Below, in pieces: positions 46,821 through 58,050 of a DNA stretch of 64,000 nt (positions within the stretch are counted from its first letter, which is position 1; each line of letters starts with the position of its first letter). The notes beneath the pieces were generated by a model. The model made no database searches and was not told where the DNA came from. It was given only the letters and a program-made list of their open reading frames with translations. The stretch is from Halictus rubicundus (Eukaryota > Arthropoda > Insecta > Hymenoptera > Halictidae): NCBI RefSeq assembly GCF_050948215.1, contig NC_135165.1, positions 8,736,001 through 8,800,000 on the forward strand, read 5' to 3'. A program made the position numbers and the translations under genes.

Positions 46821-49008
46821 TGTATATTCATATTTCTGCTTGTTAGGTTGAAACATCGTCCGGAATAACGGGGGAATATACTTTATCATGATTCCCGAGA
46901 ATATCCCGAGTGTATTCGTCTTAACATGACAAGGAGCCCGATGGATTATTTCAACAATGTTCTCCTTAGACATCGGGAACACGATATTTCTCGAGATTAA
47001 AAATCTTCGATCCGCGTTTCCCGCGTTTGATGCACCAGAAAAAGACGATAGGTATATCGCGTTATGCATTATTCATCAATGGAAGGGAAATAAAATGTCT
47101 CGGTTGTCACACGGCCGAATGTGCTTGCTCCAATAATGTTCAGGCCAGCGTCTCTTATGGTAGGGAATTGATCCCCGGAGCCATGTAACAAACCCACCAA
47201 GATAGCTACAAGCCTTCTTGCCTGCTATTATCAGCTCGTTACACGTCGAACATCGCGTTCCTCAACTTTGACCCAGATTTCTGGAGTTGCGTCAAACATT
47301 CTTGTGACAGAAAACAGTCGAAAATTCGCTCGCTGTTACGTTCGATATTTTATTTAAGCTACTCGGTGCCAACAGAATTGTTGGAAACATTACTTGAGAA
47401 TTTCGACTTGCAGTAAAGTGCATATTGAGCGAAGCATTTTGTACAATTTTTGCTATTCTTCAGGAGGCATTCTTTGCAATTGGAAAAATCTTTTATTAAT
47501 TCTGAAACGTGCAGCATTTTTTGGCAACCCAATATTGTAACGCAGGTTTTGAAATTTTCTGTGGAACGATTTTTATGTTCAAAGTCAAGCAATGATTAGT
47601 AATGTGTCGTTAATAATAGTAGGTTGTAAGAAAAATTAATAATATTTGGTTATCTTCGATATATTTTTTCTTTTACTAACAAAGTATGCATATTGTAATC
47701 AGTCAATTAGAAAATCGTTGACTAAAGTGTCTTGTTGACTAAAGTGCTGTATATACCAACAGCTAAATGTGGATTTCCATGCAAAATTCTCTACCTCAAT
47801 TACAAAAAACTGGAACAAAATAAAAATTGGCTTCCGTTCTTAATAGTTTCAATAGGTTAAAAATAATAAGAGAATAGTTCCAAGTTCTAATCTTCTTACT
47901 GTTACGTGTTTCTCCAACTCATTTTTGTCATAAATGTGCATACAATCCGCAGTCTACTCATAGTACTGAGAATTAATTCGTAAACAGTGCAGTCGAAAAA
48001 ATTGAATTTCCTTTTCAAGAGAGAAGAAAATTCCAGAACCTTTCCGGCAATCTAATTTGTAACATGCTCCGCGATGCAAAGAGAGAGAATATCCGGAGTT
48101 GCAATTCTAGAAAATTTGTAAGCTCATGTCAGAACCGGCGTCTACTTTTGCATTTCACTTTCTGCTGGGATATTTCATGTTGGACAGATATAGTGTCCAA
48201 TATTCTGAAGGACTTTGGCTATCTCTGCCCATTTATCTGCTATTTCTGACAGAAAATGCAACGTTTGTCATACTTATTTTCCAACTGGACGTGAACAACG
48301 TTCTCTGTAAGAAATGAAAACATGGTTAAACACAAAATAGGATTCATTGGATCGGTCGCTTCATTGAAATAAAAAAAAAAGTCACGCAAGAGAGAACGGG
48401 ATTCTATGCCAAATTCTTGGAAAATACTCGTATTTTCCACCGCGAGAAATTATTTTACGAATTTTTTAGCACAGCATAACGCACATAGAATTCAAAAAGA
48501 ATGTTTCAGCTGCGAATAAGCGAAGCGAATTCAGCAACATCGACTCCGCAGTCACCGAAATCACTCGCTCGAACTATAAACTTTGCACCGTTAATGCCTC
48601 GGAAACTTTGCGACTTCTTTATGCGAAGAATAGGGTGTCGAAAACAGTGCCAAGAAATTTTTGGGTGTATCGTGCTTTGCCGGCATTCTTGAAATTTTCC
48701 CGATCCAGGATAAAGCTGTTTTGGCACGGATTTGGCCTTTATTCGTTTCTTCCTGCGAAATGTTTGGTTTCTTGCCGAATCTGGTCCAATTTGGTTACAG
48801 ATGCACGGAAACTGTGCTTAATGATGGAGAATACGCAAAAATAAATTAGAAAATGTTGGTTCCGAAGAGTATCTATTTGCATCCATGAAGAATTATTCAA
48901 CAAAATTTCTTTATATATTCTTTAAAAAAATGGCTAAAAATTTAATAGACACATTCTCGTTATTTTTATAAACTGTTACTCCGTGAATCTACACTTCGAG
49001 ACAAAAAG
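46821..49008. other. unassigned region
   Basis: A 77-codon Cys-rich frame at 47359-47592 (minus) has no recognised domain or signal peptide. The motif TCATAAATGTGCATACAATC followed by CGCAGTCTA (47928-47955) is an inverted copy of the dispersed motif. Nothing else supported. Confidence 0.4.
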
Positions 49009-49258
49009 ATAGCACATCACATATTTTTTCTCGTTTGATACCATAAACTGAAGAAAATGAATATTTTAATATGTCAACATTTTTTGACATCTTCATATGT
49101 ATAATGTACTGAGCATCATCCACAACATTTACGTCATCAGAATTCTAGGAACGAAAACGTAAATATTGTGGTCCGCAAACGGGACAAAATGATAACACAC
49201 CTAACGTAAAACTTGGAATATGAAACAATTAATTAACAAAAATCAAACCTCAACATTT

Positions 49259-50130
49259 TGTAGAACCTCCTTTACATTTAATGACTTCAATCATTCTGTT
49301 TGGTAAAGAATTATACATTTTTTAATACTTCTTTGGCTAATATTCTCCCACTCGTCCAGAATACGTTGTTTTAAATCGTTAATATTTTGAAATTGTTTGC
49401 CATTTTGGTATACGGCTCTGGCAAGATGTACCCAACAATTTTCGATAATGTTAAGGTTGGGGAGATCTTGCCGGCCAATCTAAAGCACGAATATACTTTG
49501 AAGAAAAGTATTTCTTTACTATTTTTGCCGTGTGGACTGCGGCATTATCTCGTTGTAATATGTATTTATTTCCAGCAATTCTTACATCATATGTGTTTAA
49601 TTGTTCATTTATCATTTCAATATACAGTTCGCTATTCATTCGTTCTTTTATAAATATGATTTCTGTTTTACCCCGGTGTCCAATACCGGCCCAAATCATT
49701 ATGCTACGGCCTCCGTTTTGGCGATGGCTTAAAAATAGCTGTTCCTTTCTCAAATCGTGATAGTAATAACCTAGGCCGTCTGGTCCATCCAAATTAAATC
49801 TTTTTTCGTCAGTAAATATGATCCTTCGCTACTTTGTTCCCACATTTATAAGCTTTTCGGCAAATTGTAAGCGGAGCGCTTACGCTCCTTCTTTAACCAA
49901 GGTTTCTTCTGCAATTTCCTTCGCATTAAATGCTTGCATTTGTTAAAAACCCGATGTACATTTTTTACGTTAGTATTTACACCAACACTTTTTGCGATTT
50001 GTATCGCAGTCATGCTCGAATTTGATGCTGTTCTTAATATTGCACATTTTTCACGAGCAGTTAAACTTTGTGGACGCCAGAACCCTTCTTTTTTCCGTAA
50101 TTTTCGCCTTTTCTCTACAGTAAGGAGCAA
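49259..50130 (-). pseudogene. Tc1-like transposase relic (DD34E type)
   Basis: Read from 50130 downward: an N-terminal DNA-binding region with SLTAREKCAILR and AIQIAKSVGVNTNVKNVHRV (helix-turn-helix), then after a frame break near 49870 FTDEKRFNLDGPDG (first catalytic Asp), IMIWAGIGHRGKTEIIF, YILQRDNAAVHTA (second Asp) and ALDWPARSP. A second frame break follows, then NLNIIEN (catalytic Glu) and DEWENISQRSIKKC near the C-terminus. All catalytic positions are visible, but at least two frameshifts and a stop codon near the first Asp block make it inactive. The downstream flank has GACAAAAAGATAGCACATCA (about 48999), which resembles a Tc1 end. Confidence 0.85.
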
Positions 50131-50149
50131 AACTGATTACACACTATTA

Positions 50150-50345
50150 GAAACAACATAACTTTTTTAAAATTAGATCAAATGACTTGAATGTTATTGA
50201 GAAGTTAGAAGGATTAGTTTATTAGACGAGGTGTAAACAATTTTTGAAAAAAATTTGAATTGTTCGGAATCGCAAAAGAAATTTTAAACGATTAAAAGTG
50301 GAAAAATTGCCATTTTTCACAATTTTCGACTAAAAATCGCACTTT
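50150..50345 (+). repeat. single arm related to the inverted repeat at 16086-17515
   Basis: AACTTTTTTAAAATTAGATC, then ATGACTTGAATG, then TTTTTGAAAAAAATTTGAAT match the 17335-17460 arm in the same order. It lies directly beside the start of the Tc1-like relic and may be its 5' flank. Confidence 0.45.
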
Positions 50346-50555
50346 TAAATTGATTGGCCGCGGTAGGTAGGACAGGTTACATATATTTCTTGGAAAAGAA
50401 AATAAAACGAGAAATAAATACTGAAAAATACATTGTATACATACTTTAAGAAAAGGCGTAAAGATAAATAGCTATGTGATCATGTTGTATGTACGAAATT
50501 CTACGCAGAAGTTTGAAAAGGTCAATTTGACCGGCCGTGGTAGGTTTAGTGTTAA
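50346..50555. repeat. about 210-bp end of a palindrome-family TTAA element
   Basis: GATTGGCCGCGGTAGGTAGG at the left and GGTCAATTTGACCGGCC with GGTAGGTTTAGTGTTAA at the right (TTAA 50552-50555) align with 19213-19431, and inverted with 36693-36880. The opposite end of this copy is missing. Confidence 0.65.
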
Positions 50556-51533
50556 AATAGATGAAGTAAATGACTGTCCCAGTAATAGCACTCTATTCCC
50601 ATTGAAATTTGTATGATAAAGCCATTCTCCGAACAATTCTAATTAGGTCCAAGTCTCAAATAGAACCAATTCGGGATGTCCATGGCTCCTCCGGTCCCGG
50701 TTAAAAGAGCAAAAAGTTTTGGGAAAAACTCGAAGCTCCGGTCAATTAATTTCGATACACGATTTTGAAGAATTTCATCGCGAGGTATCCACGTCCCTGA
50801 CGAGTTTAAATAGCGACTGTCGTGTCCCGCTCTTTTTTTTTTTTTTTTCTTTAAGACTGCTGTCTTCTTTATAGCCGCGAACGGTTACGAGCCTCCGAGC
50901 GGAAGCTGATTCCCGACGCCGTAAACAAAGATTTGCGAAACGAAGAGCCCCGACAGCTGCGTTCGCCGCCGCTATTGAACCGTAAAATGCACCTGTAAAT
51001 TTTCCAGTCGCGTCCCCGGATCCATCCCCCTCCCCCTCCCCATATATTTGACGGGAATGACTTCACCGGGCCTCGGAGGCGGAAAGTTTATAAGACACTT
51101 CGCTCCGCGGGAATAAAAGGTAGAAAAAGGTGTGGGGGGACGGAGGAGGACCAAAAAGTGAGAGAGAGAGAATAAAGGCGGCCTGTCGTTATTCGCCCGA
51201 CAAAAAGGAACCTCGAGGTACTTGAATGCCCCCCCGATATCCACCATAAAGCACGCACGTGAGAAACTTTGAGTTCTTTCGTTTCCCTTTCCTGAGGAGA
51301 ACTTCGACGATGGAAACTTCTCCGCCATATTCATACGATGCGCTTCAACCGTGCAATCGGTGATTGTCGAATGACGAAACTTCCATCGAGGACTGGAGAT
51401 ATCACACATTGCAATCGTGACGCTATTCGCGAGACCGTGAAATGTCGAAGAAGTTGCGTGGGCATTAACTGGCTTTAAGTTGATATTAACACTCAGACCA
51501 TTGTCATTATTTCCAAGAGTACGCGAGAAAATA
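50556..51533. other. unassigned spacer
   Basis: A poly-T run of about 20 bases lies at 50828-50849. Frames at 50869-51409 (minus) are Arg/Ser/Pro-rich without motifs. Nothing else seen. Confidence 0.45.
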
Positions 51534-53302
51534 TTACTTACAGAAGTTTGTTATTTTAAAGTTCGTTTTTGTAAACGGAATTATGTTGCTGAGATATTTG
51601 ACTGTTTTCATGAAGAATGCAATGATGGAACTTTGTAGTCTTTGAACTGTTGCATTTCTTACACGTCTTATTGTTGGAGCGTCTATTGTAGCAAACGCTG
51701 CGGTAATTCGTTGCTTCGTATCTTCCGGAGTTGTTGGTGCATCTCGACACACAATATTTTTCAATGTTCCCCACAAGAAAAAATCTAGGGGTGTTAAATC
51801 TAGACTTCGTGTTGGCCAGCAAATATTGCCACCGCGTCTTATCCATCGATTTGGAAATGTTTCATTAAGTGTACTTCTCATCCTTCGAGCGTAGTGTGTT
51901 GGACACCTATCTTGCTGATACCACATTGTATGACGAACGCTTAATCGCACGTTTTCTAATAAATTTAGCAATGTATTTCTTAAGAACGTATCATATTTTT
52001 GACCAGTAAAAGTGCCGTCAATGAAATAAGGCCCAATTATTTGTTGTCCTACGATTCCACACCACACATTAATGGACCAGCGTCTTTGATGATCAATTTC
52101 TCGTAGCCAGTGAGGATTTTGTACTGACCAATAATGCGTGTTATGTAAATTAACACGTCCAATGCTGGTAAAGGTAGCCTCATCGGTAAATAGTACTGTT
52201 ATTCGTCCGCGGTTGATCCTATGTAATCTTTCGGACTTGTGTTGTATTTGCACTACGAGGTGCCCGTTAATAAGATTACTAACACACGAAGGACCACCTT
52301 CCTGACTCGGAAGGAAAATGAAATTGCAAGATTTTTGAACAAACTATATTTCAACTATACACAAGTGAGATGCTACTAGAGTGAGCCAAGTCACTCCCTA
52401 AGCTATGCGTCTAAACTATGTGACTTTTCTAACTATCTGACTTCCTAGAGCGATCTGACTGGGAGAACACGAGTTACAAATAAACTAACTTCGGTTCTCC
52501 CCACTACTTCAGGGTTTCAACCCTACCTCGGGGGTTTGGTGGACGGATCTAGGGGCTGGGTACTGGAAACAGGCCCAGGGTTCGCCAAGGCTACGCATGC
52601 TTGGCGACCGAACCCTGGGTTTTTCCAGACATCTGCAAATCATCCGAACTGTAGTCTCAAGCACCCGGACGCGCTGAGCCTAAGAGGCGAACGATTTTAA
52701 GTGTTTTATGGCAAGGGACTGCATCGAAGGGACCCAGGCACGGACGGCAACACCATTAAGCCAAGTGGCGATGACAGGCTCATCGCCGTAACCAAACTAC
52801 GAAAAGTCACGTACTGGGTCTGCTGTAGAATATCAAGGCCCCCGCCCTAAAGCATCGCTCAACGCGAGCCCCTACAAGTATCAAAGAGAAAAAAAGTGGA
52901 TTGATTTGTAGCTGCTCTTGAGCCCATCCACAAAGTCTGACACGATTTGCATAATCCATGTCATATAATTTCTGGTGAAGGCTAATGTGGTACGGATGAT
53001 ATGCACTACTTTTGCTGACTTCAGATTCGCGCTGAATCTGACATACACTGATATGAGGATTATGATGTACCATTGCAACAATATTAATTTCTACTACATA
53101 CAGGCTTTTCACGATTCATCTTCCGAACAACGAGACTTGCAATTTCTTTTAATTTTTTACACAATCTTTCAACAATTTTGTGTGAAGGGCATATGCGGTT
53201 TGGATATCTTTCACCGTACAAATTTCGAGCCACAATTAAGTTTCTCTTACTTTTTCTATAAATTAGAAGTATCTCTAATCGTTCTTCGAATGAAAATTTC
53301 AT
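51534..53302 (-). pseudogene. DDE_3-family transposase with N-terminal DUF4817-like region, split by a solo LTR
   Basis: Read on the minus strand: 53302-53084 gives MKFSFEERLEILLIYRKSKR and PSHKIVERLCKKLKE, the helix-turn-helix-like N-terminus common in insect copies. About 53112-52882 gives AMVHHNPHISVCQIQRESEV and HPYHISLHQKLYDMDYANRV. After the LTR (52197-52876), 52196-51534 continues with LFTDEATFTS (first Asp), SINVWCGIVGQQIIGPYF, MWYQQDRCPTHYA (second Asp) and RSLDLTPLDFFLWGTLKN (third Asp block). All three catalytic positions are present, but there is a frame shift in the N-terminal half, a small deletion and the LTR insertion. It is related to 24257-25158. No terminal repeats recognised. 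Confidence 0.85.
52197..52876 (-). mobile_element. 680-bp solo LTR inside the DDE_3 transposase
   Basis: On the minus strand it starts TGTAGGGGCTCGCG and ends GACGAATAACA (TG...CA). Plus-strand flanks are AGTAC (52192-52196) and AGTAT (52877-52881), a 5-bp duplication with one mismatch. Collapsing one copy puts the FFSLI and LFTDEATF blocks of the host transposase in one frame, which confirms the insertion limits to within a base. Retroelement class unassigned. The mismatch suggests an old insertion. Confidence 0.75.
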
Positions 53303-53691
53303 ATTGTGATATATGGTTTGTAATGGTTTATTTATTTAAAATATATAAAAAAAGGTATTGAATTTCGATGTCGGAAACAATTAGATACTTCAACTTTCAA
53401 GCAACGCACACGTCCTTCATTCTCCGCAGTCAACGCAAATCTGTCCGTTCTCCCCAAAAATGTCCTTTTCTAGTCTTCATTCACACACCCGCACTCATCC
53501 CCAAATCCTGTGTGTGTCCCTCGAAAATCCCAGCCTATCCTTGAGCCTGGTTTTCGTCAGGGACACTTTCCCTTCTACGGCCCTCTTCCCTTGGGTCTGG
53601 CTTTCGACGGGCCTCGATGTTTTACAGCCCTCTTCCTGCCTGTTCCGTCGCAAGGAACGATTCAAGTGGTGCTTGCCTTCGGACAATTATT
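53303..53691. other. 5' flank of the DDE_3 relic, then unassigned
   Basis: 53303-53400 is AT-rich and could hold the element's promoter and end. 53450-53690 is pyrimidine-rich with overlapping frames and no motif. Confidence 0.35.
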
Positions 53692-54664
53692 TGTGATACG
53701 CTCGTGACTAAGTGATTACATCATAAATTAGGTCCTACGAAGGACCACCCGATCAAAAAGGCACTGTTTTGCAGTGTCAAGGGTCAGTCTTGTTGAGAGA
53801 TCGGCATCAGCTTACACTCTCCAGGGCAAAGCCCATCCAGCTCACCCAAACAGGGTGACAATCAGTCAATGATGCGCTGATTGGGTAACGTAACATTCAT
53901 CAGAACCAATCAGTGCACTTCCTCTTCCATGAGGACTACCCTTTCAATACATAAAGGAGTCTCACGAAACGGAAGAACTAAAAATCAAACGCTCTCACTA
54001 GTTTGATTCAGACATGAAACATTCAATTCCAAGTCTTCAAACGTGAAACATTCAGTTTTGCGAAGACGGGGTTCCGTCGTCGGGCTATGCGAGCCTGGCG
54101 AGCGATCAGCTTTTGTCCGGAACGATTCTCGTGAGGACGAGCGGTTTTTGTCAAAAACGATGCTCGTGAGGACCGCTCGATCTGAGCCCTCTTCTGTTCG
54201 TGATCGCGTTGCGATAACATCGTGCGTCGCGCGTGCATCCAAAGTTCGATATAGTTCAACAAGTTTCGACGTGAAACATTCAGTTTGAAACGTGAAACAT
54301 TCAGTTTCAACGTGAAACCTTCAGTTTCAAATCTATTCAAAAAGATGGATCTCCAATAACCAAGATCCGACGCGGAACGCTCTCGCGATCGAAAACAACG
54401 ACCAAGCACGAGACGAACCGACGCGTCTAAGGCAGGGCCTGCTAGATCAGCCTTACCGACGAGTCCTCTAGCAGGTCTGGGACGAAACGCGCTTCCAATA
54501 AAATTACTCGATCAAATATTGAAACGGCTGTCCAAAATTAATTTGGCGGACAGTATTCCTCGGCGGTATCGGGCGTGACGCGTCCGCGTTTCATTTCCAA
54601 AATCCGCAACCGAACACTGCCATTGAAGACCCAACGACATCCTGCCTAAATCTACGATACCACA
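53692..54664 (+). mobile_element. candidate 973-bp solo LTR
   Basis: Ends TGTGATACGCT and ACGATACCACA are imperfect inverted repeats (TGTGATACG / TGTGGTATCG). AATAAA lies at about 54498. The flanks TTATT and ATATT differ at two positions, so target-duplication support is weak. The interior carries a minisatellite (54009-54335) and a direct duplication of about 31 bp (about 54111-54172) around ACGATKCTCGTGAGGAC. Confidence 0.4.
54009..54335 (+). repeat. interspersed about 22-bp minisatellite units
   Basis: Five units of the form ACGTGAAACATTCAGTTT(CA) occur at about 54013, 54041, 54269, 54289 and 54308. The last three are in tandem. Confidence 0.8.
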
Positions 54665-56526
54665 ATATTGACTATCTTATGTTCACTAACTGAGAAACTG
54701 ACTGACACTGAGAGACGTCGAAAGCCTACCAATATTTACATTTGACGTAGTGAACATATCCTCGAATGCGTTCCATAATAAAGTAATAGAATGAAAACAG
54801 TCACATATCTCAGCAACGACAAGTTTTAGGACAAATACACTTTAGTACTTTTATCTCAGAATACACCAATCTATCGAAATCGAGCATAAAAAATTGGACA
54901 TTCGATCTAAAAAAACAAAGGTGACCTCTACTTGCAAGAATATCACTTATAACATATTATGTAGTGTCTTAAACCCTACAACTTCTGTATGTAACATTTT
55001 CTCGTATTGTTTCAAATAACCAAGATATTGAAGTGGACAGATTTCGTGGGACACACTCTATATCCTATTTAGTAATTTTTTCTTACTTTCAATAGTAGCG
55101 GAAATAATTTAGGTGATGGAGTTAAAATTAACACCCTGCATAATACTTTACGATGACATTATTGCAAAATGGTGCGAACAGAGTATTCTCTGGTCAAAGT
55201 CTCGGGGTTTCCAATTCCCGATCGGCTGTAACTGGTCGGAGAAGAAGCTCCTGAAAGCTATTAGTGAAATTACTCTAGCTGTAAGAAGAAGTATCAGCGG
55301 TCCCAGTCGAAAAAATTCGCCCTCCGCTCCGGAACTTCGCTAATGCTTGGCGACGAGGGCTCGGCGAAATGTCATTATCGAAGTTATAGACCGGTAGCAT
55401 GGTGAGCACGGTTGTACGCCGATGCCTAAGTTTCCTGTAGAGCTTCTGTAATTGGTAGTGGCAGAGACGGAAGCGCGGCTAGGGGCCAGCCCAATTCGGA
55501 ACTATTGTGTTACACGGGACCCGCTGTACATATTAATCCGAAGTGTCTGAACCTACAACTCCCCCGATCATCGGGATCCTGAGAAATCCACTCGACGCAC
55601 AGTAGGTCAGAATTCGAAAAAAGCAGGGAAAAATGCATGTGTCTACGCGTTACCAACCGGTGATTATGTCATCATTTTTGAAAGCCCATGATCCAAGACT
55701 TTTTAATGGATTCTTCAAAGCAATTTCATTTGTGAACCAAGAAGTAACGTCCAGTAAGGTAATCTAAGAATTTCATGGAAATTTTTACCTAATTCCGCGT
55801 ATTTTATAAAAATTCGAGAAACAATTTCTCATGATGGGAAATACGAATGTTTGTAAAACTGACAAGTAGCTTTGAAAGAAACGAAAATAATTTGTCACAG
55901 AATCTCGTTCTATTCTATTATTTGTTTAACGAATAAGATCACGTATAAGTCTGTGTATCGATGACATGAAAATTTTTTAATTAATTCCCCTATTTTATGA
56001 AAACAGCCCACTGTGCTTCGTTTGAAGGAAGCGGTGACAATTAACGCGGTCGATGCGGCCGTTTACCATCGTTGATCGCGTTCCGACCGGCTCGTTTATT
56101 AATCCGTGGACGGCCGTCGATTGGTCGTTAACGTTCTACGTGACTGGGAAACCGACGACGATCACCAGGGCCGTGTTTTCACCTGCCGCGCCGCGAATCA
56201 GCTTAGAAATGGCTCCCTAGTGGATCGACCGGCAACTTTGCGAGCGCGAACTTCCATCAGCCTCGGCAATGTTCGCTTCGAAGTCCTCTTTGATCGTCAG
56301 TGATCCTGGGAACTCTGATTTCCAGCGATCGTACTTTATTATGCTCCATTTGTCGGTTTCGTTTCGAAAATAAGATCGAATTATCCCGTTCCTACACGGG
56401 GTATGCTTGTGCAAACTCACTATTTTTTAGATCATGTTGTATAAAAAGAATAGTCTGACTTGTTCGATAGTTCGTCAGTTCGACATGCGTCGAATAAATA
56501 GTATAGGGACGAGTAATAATTATTAG
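54665..56526. other. unassigned region left of the Ty3/Gypsy element
   Basis: GTGGGACACACTCTATA near 55048 and ACACCCTGCATAATA near 55132 resemble decayed mariner-type ends. 56395-56510 has TATAAAAAGAATAG, an initiator-like TCAGTTCGAC and AATAAA in LTR-like order, but no ends were found. No gene recognised. Confidence 0.4.
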
Positions 56527-56788
56527 TATAGTAGATATTTGGGAGTCGTGCGAGAGACTCGATGCGTTCGACCGACGAGCGCGAGCGCGCGGCGAAGCGT
56601 CGGGGACGAGGCAGGACAAACGCCTAACGTTCGTCGAAGGTTTCCGATGATCGGCGAAGAGCGCCGATCAACGGAAAAAAGGAAAAGAAAAGAAAGTAGT
56701 CGCGTTAGAACATTAGAGGCATCGACCACGTGTTGCCGTTACGCTTTATGCATTTTATGTACTTATGTTTACTTAAGAGACTACTACA
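56527..56788 (+). repeat. 5' LTR, 262 bp
   Basis: Starts TATAGTAGATATTTGGG and ends GAGACTACTACA. The ends form an inverted repeat (TRTAGTAG / CTACTACA), but the first dinucleotide is TA rather than the usual TG. No clear TATA box or AATAAA is visible. The sequence GATCGGCGAAGAGCGCCGATC (56650-56670) can form a hairpin. Confidence 0.95.
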
Positions 56789-56791
56789 GCT

Positions 56792-56804
56792 TCAGAAGTG
56801 GGAT
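56792..56804 (+). promoter_or_regulatory. candidate primer-binding site (tRNA-Leu-like)
   Basis: TCAGAAGTGGGAT begins 3 bases after the 5' LTR. It equals the complement of the 3' acceptor/T-arm sequence I recall for insect tRNA-Leu (ATCCCACTTCTGA). The positions that would pair with the terminal CCA do not match (GCT instead of TGGTG), so priming would begin inside the tRNA or the match is partial. Confidence 0.55.
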
Positions 56805-56853
56805 CAGAACGATCTGAACAATTGTGTTAGTTTTGTTAAGTGGTGTAACGTGA

Positions 56854-58050
56854 ATGGTGACCATGATATCTCTGAAAGATATTCCGTATATACACGAAAG
56901 CCTTGGAAGAGCTGCGACTCAGTCGATTCGCGTTTTGCACAGGCTCGTCTTCGGGAAAGATGGCGACCGAAACAACCGGAAGCGGCTAAGGCAATTTACT
57001 GGTTTCGCGTTTGAAAGTGCGACCGAACTCGGACACAAGGTTGCGTCGGTTGTGTCTTCATTTAGTTTGAGCGAGTTGATCGGGATTACCGGTATATTGA
57101 ACATCGACTCTGAGGGGCAAAAAGAAGAAATCGGGCAACGTATCTGCAAGCATTTGTCCGATTTAACGTTATTGAAGGAAGCTAACGCAGCGATGGCCCT
57201 TTCAGAAGAGGAATCGGAAGAGGAATCGGAGGAGGAATTTGAGGACGAGGTAGCGGAAACGCCTGCCAGAAGATATGGTGATACGCCGAAATTTGCGTTG
57301 AATTTTCGAGATATCGAAGACTCGATACGACCGTTTAGCGGAAGCGATGGATATCCCGTGGAGAGGTGGATGGAAGAATTTGAAGAAAATGCGATACTTT
57401 TTGCATGGTCCGACCTGCAGAAGACCCTGTTTGCGAGAAAATGTTTGAAAGGATTGGCGAGATTGTTCGTGCAAGGAGAGAACGGACTTTCATCGTGGGC
57501 ACGATTGAAAAGTCGGTTACTGGAGGAATTTGCTACGCGGGTAAACAGTGCAGAATTACACGAAAAGTTGCGCACCAGAAAAATGCAGCGGGACGAATCG
57601 GTGCACGAATATTTTTTGAAAATGAAGGAAATTGCAGTACAAGGATCGATTGAATCCGAATCGCTGATACAATACATTGTGGACGGGATTCCAGACGAGT
57701 CGATGAGGAAAATTCATCTTTACGAAGCCAAGAATTTAAATGAACTTAAGGAGAAATTAAAAATTTATGAACGAGTGCGGAATGTAATTCGCCCGGGGGT
57801 AAAGAAGGGACCCGTGGCACCTGTAACAACGTCGACCGGCGCAGCGAGCACGAGCAACTCAACGGAAAGACGTATACGGCACCAGGATATGTCAGGCCGC
57901 CGCCTCGATGCTTTAACTGCAACGAGGCGGGACATTTGGCAAACGCCTGTCCGAAGCCGAGAAGGAGCCCAGGATCGTGCTACATCTGTGGATCGGTCGA
58001 GCATCAGAAGCAGTCTTGTCCGCGGCGATCGGAAGCGCCGAAGGAAGTGA
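56854..58050 (+). CDS. gag: Gag polyprotein of the Ty3/Gypsy element
   Basis: 398 codons, starting at the ATG at 56854, 65 bp after the LTR. Residues about 66-105 (FSLSELIGITGILNIDSEGQ region) resemble a SAP-like helix-loop-helix. 117-133 is a Glu-rich acidic run. 152-310 matches the retrotransposon capsid region, with IRPFSGSDGYPVERWMEEF, FAWSDLQKTLFARKCLKG and LIQYIVDGIPDE. Gag should assemble the cytoplasmic particle that packages element RNA. The usual nucleocapsid zinc knuckles are not in this frame: they lie in the overlapping -1 frame, so the last 60-80 residues here (an Arg-rich tail) are probably made only when no frameshift occurs. Overlap with pol is 57771-58050. Confidence 0.9.
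   Translation: MVTMISLKDIPYIHESLGRAATQSIRVLHRLVFGKDGDRNNRKRLRQFTGFAFESATELGHKVASVVSSFSLSELIGITGILNIDSEGQKEEIGQRICKHLSDLTLLKEANAAMALSEEESEEESEEEFEDEVAETPARRYGDTPKFALNFRDIEDSIRPFSGSDGYPVERWMEEFEENAILFAWSDLQKTLFARKCLKGLARLFVQGENGLSSWARLKSRLLEEFATRVNSAELHEKLRTRKMQRDESVHEYFLKMKEIAVQGSIESESLIQYIVDGIPDESMRKIHLYEAKNLNELKEKLKIYERVRNVIRPGVKKGPVAPVTTSTGAASTSNSTERRIRHQDMSGRRLDALTATRRDIWQTPVRSREGAQDRATSVDRSSIRSSLVRGDRKRRRK

Noticed and set aside
47359..47592. 77-codon Cys-rich minus-strand frame that looked like a small zinc-binding or secreted protein
   Set aside because: Cysteine spacing fits no family I know, there is no signal peptide, and no promoter or splice evidence is visible.
56006..56015. GCCCACTGTG as a second Transib-like end
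   Set aside because: No partner end, no inverted arm and no CG-rich flank pair. A 10-base match is expected by chance.
56539..56817. Arg-rich frames inside the LTRs (also 61285-61764 and the minus-strand frames)
   Set aside because: They occur identically in both LTRs, overlap on both strands and show no domain.
56919..57677. 252-codon minus-strand frame opposite gag
   Set aside because: It is a shadow of the gag coding sequence with no motif of its own.
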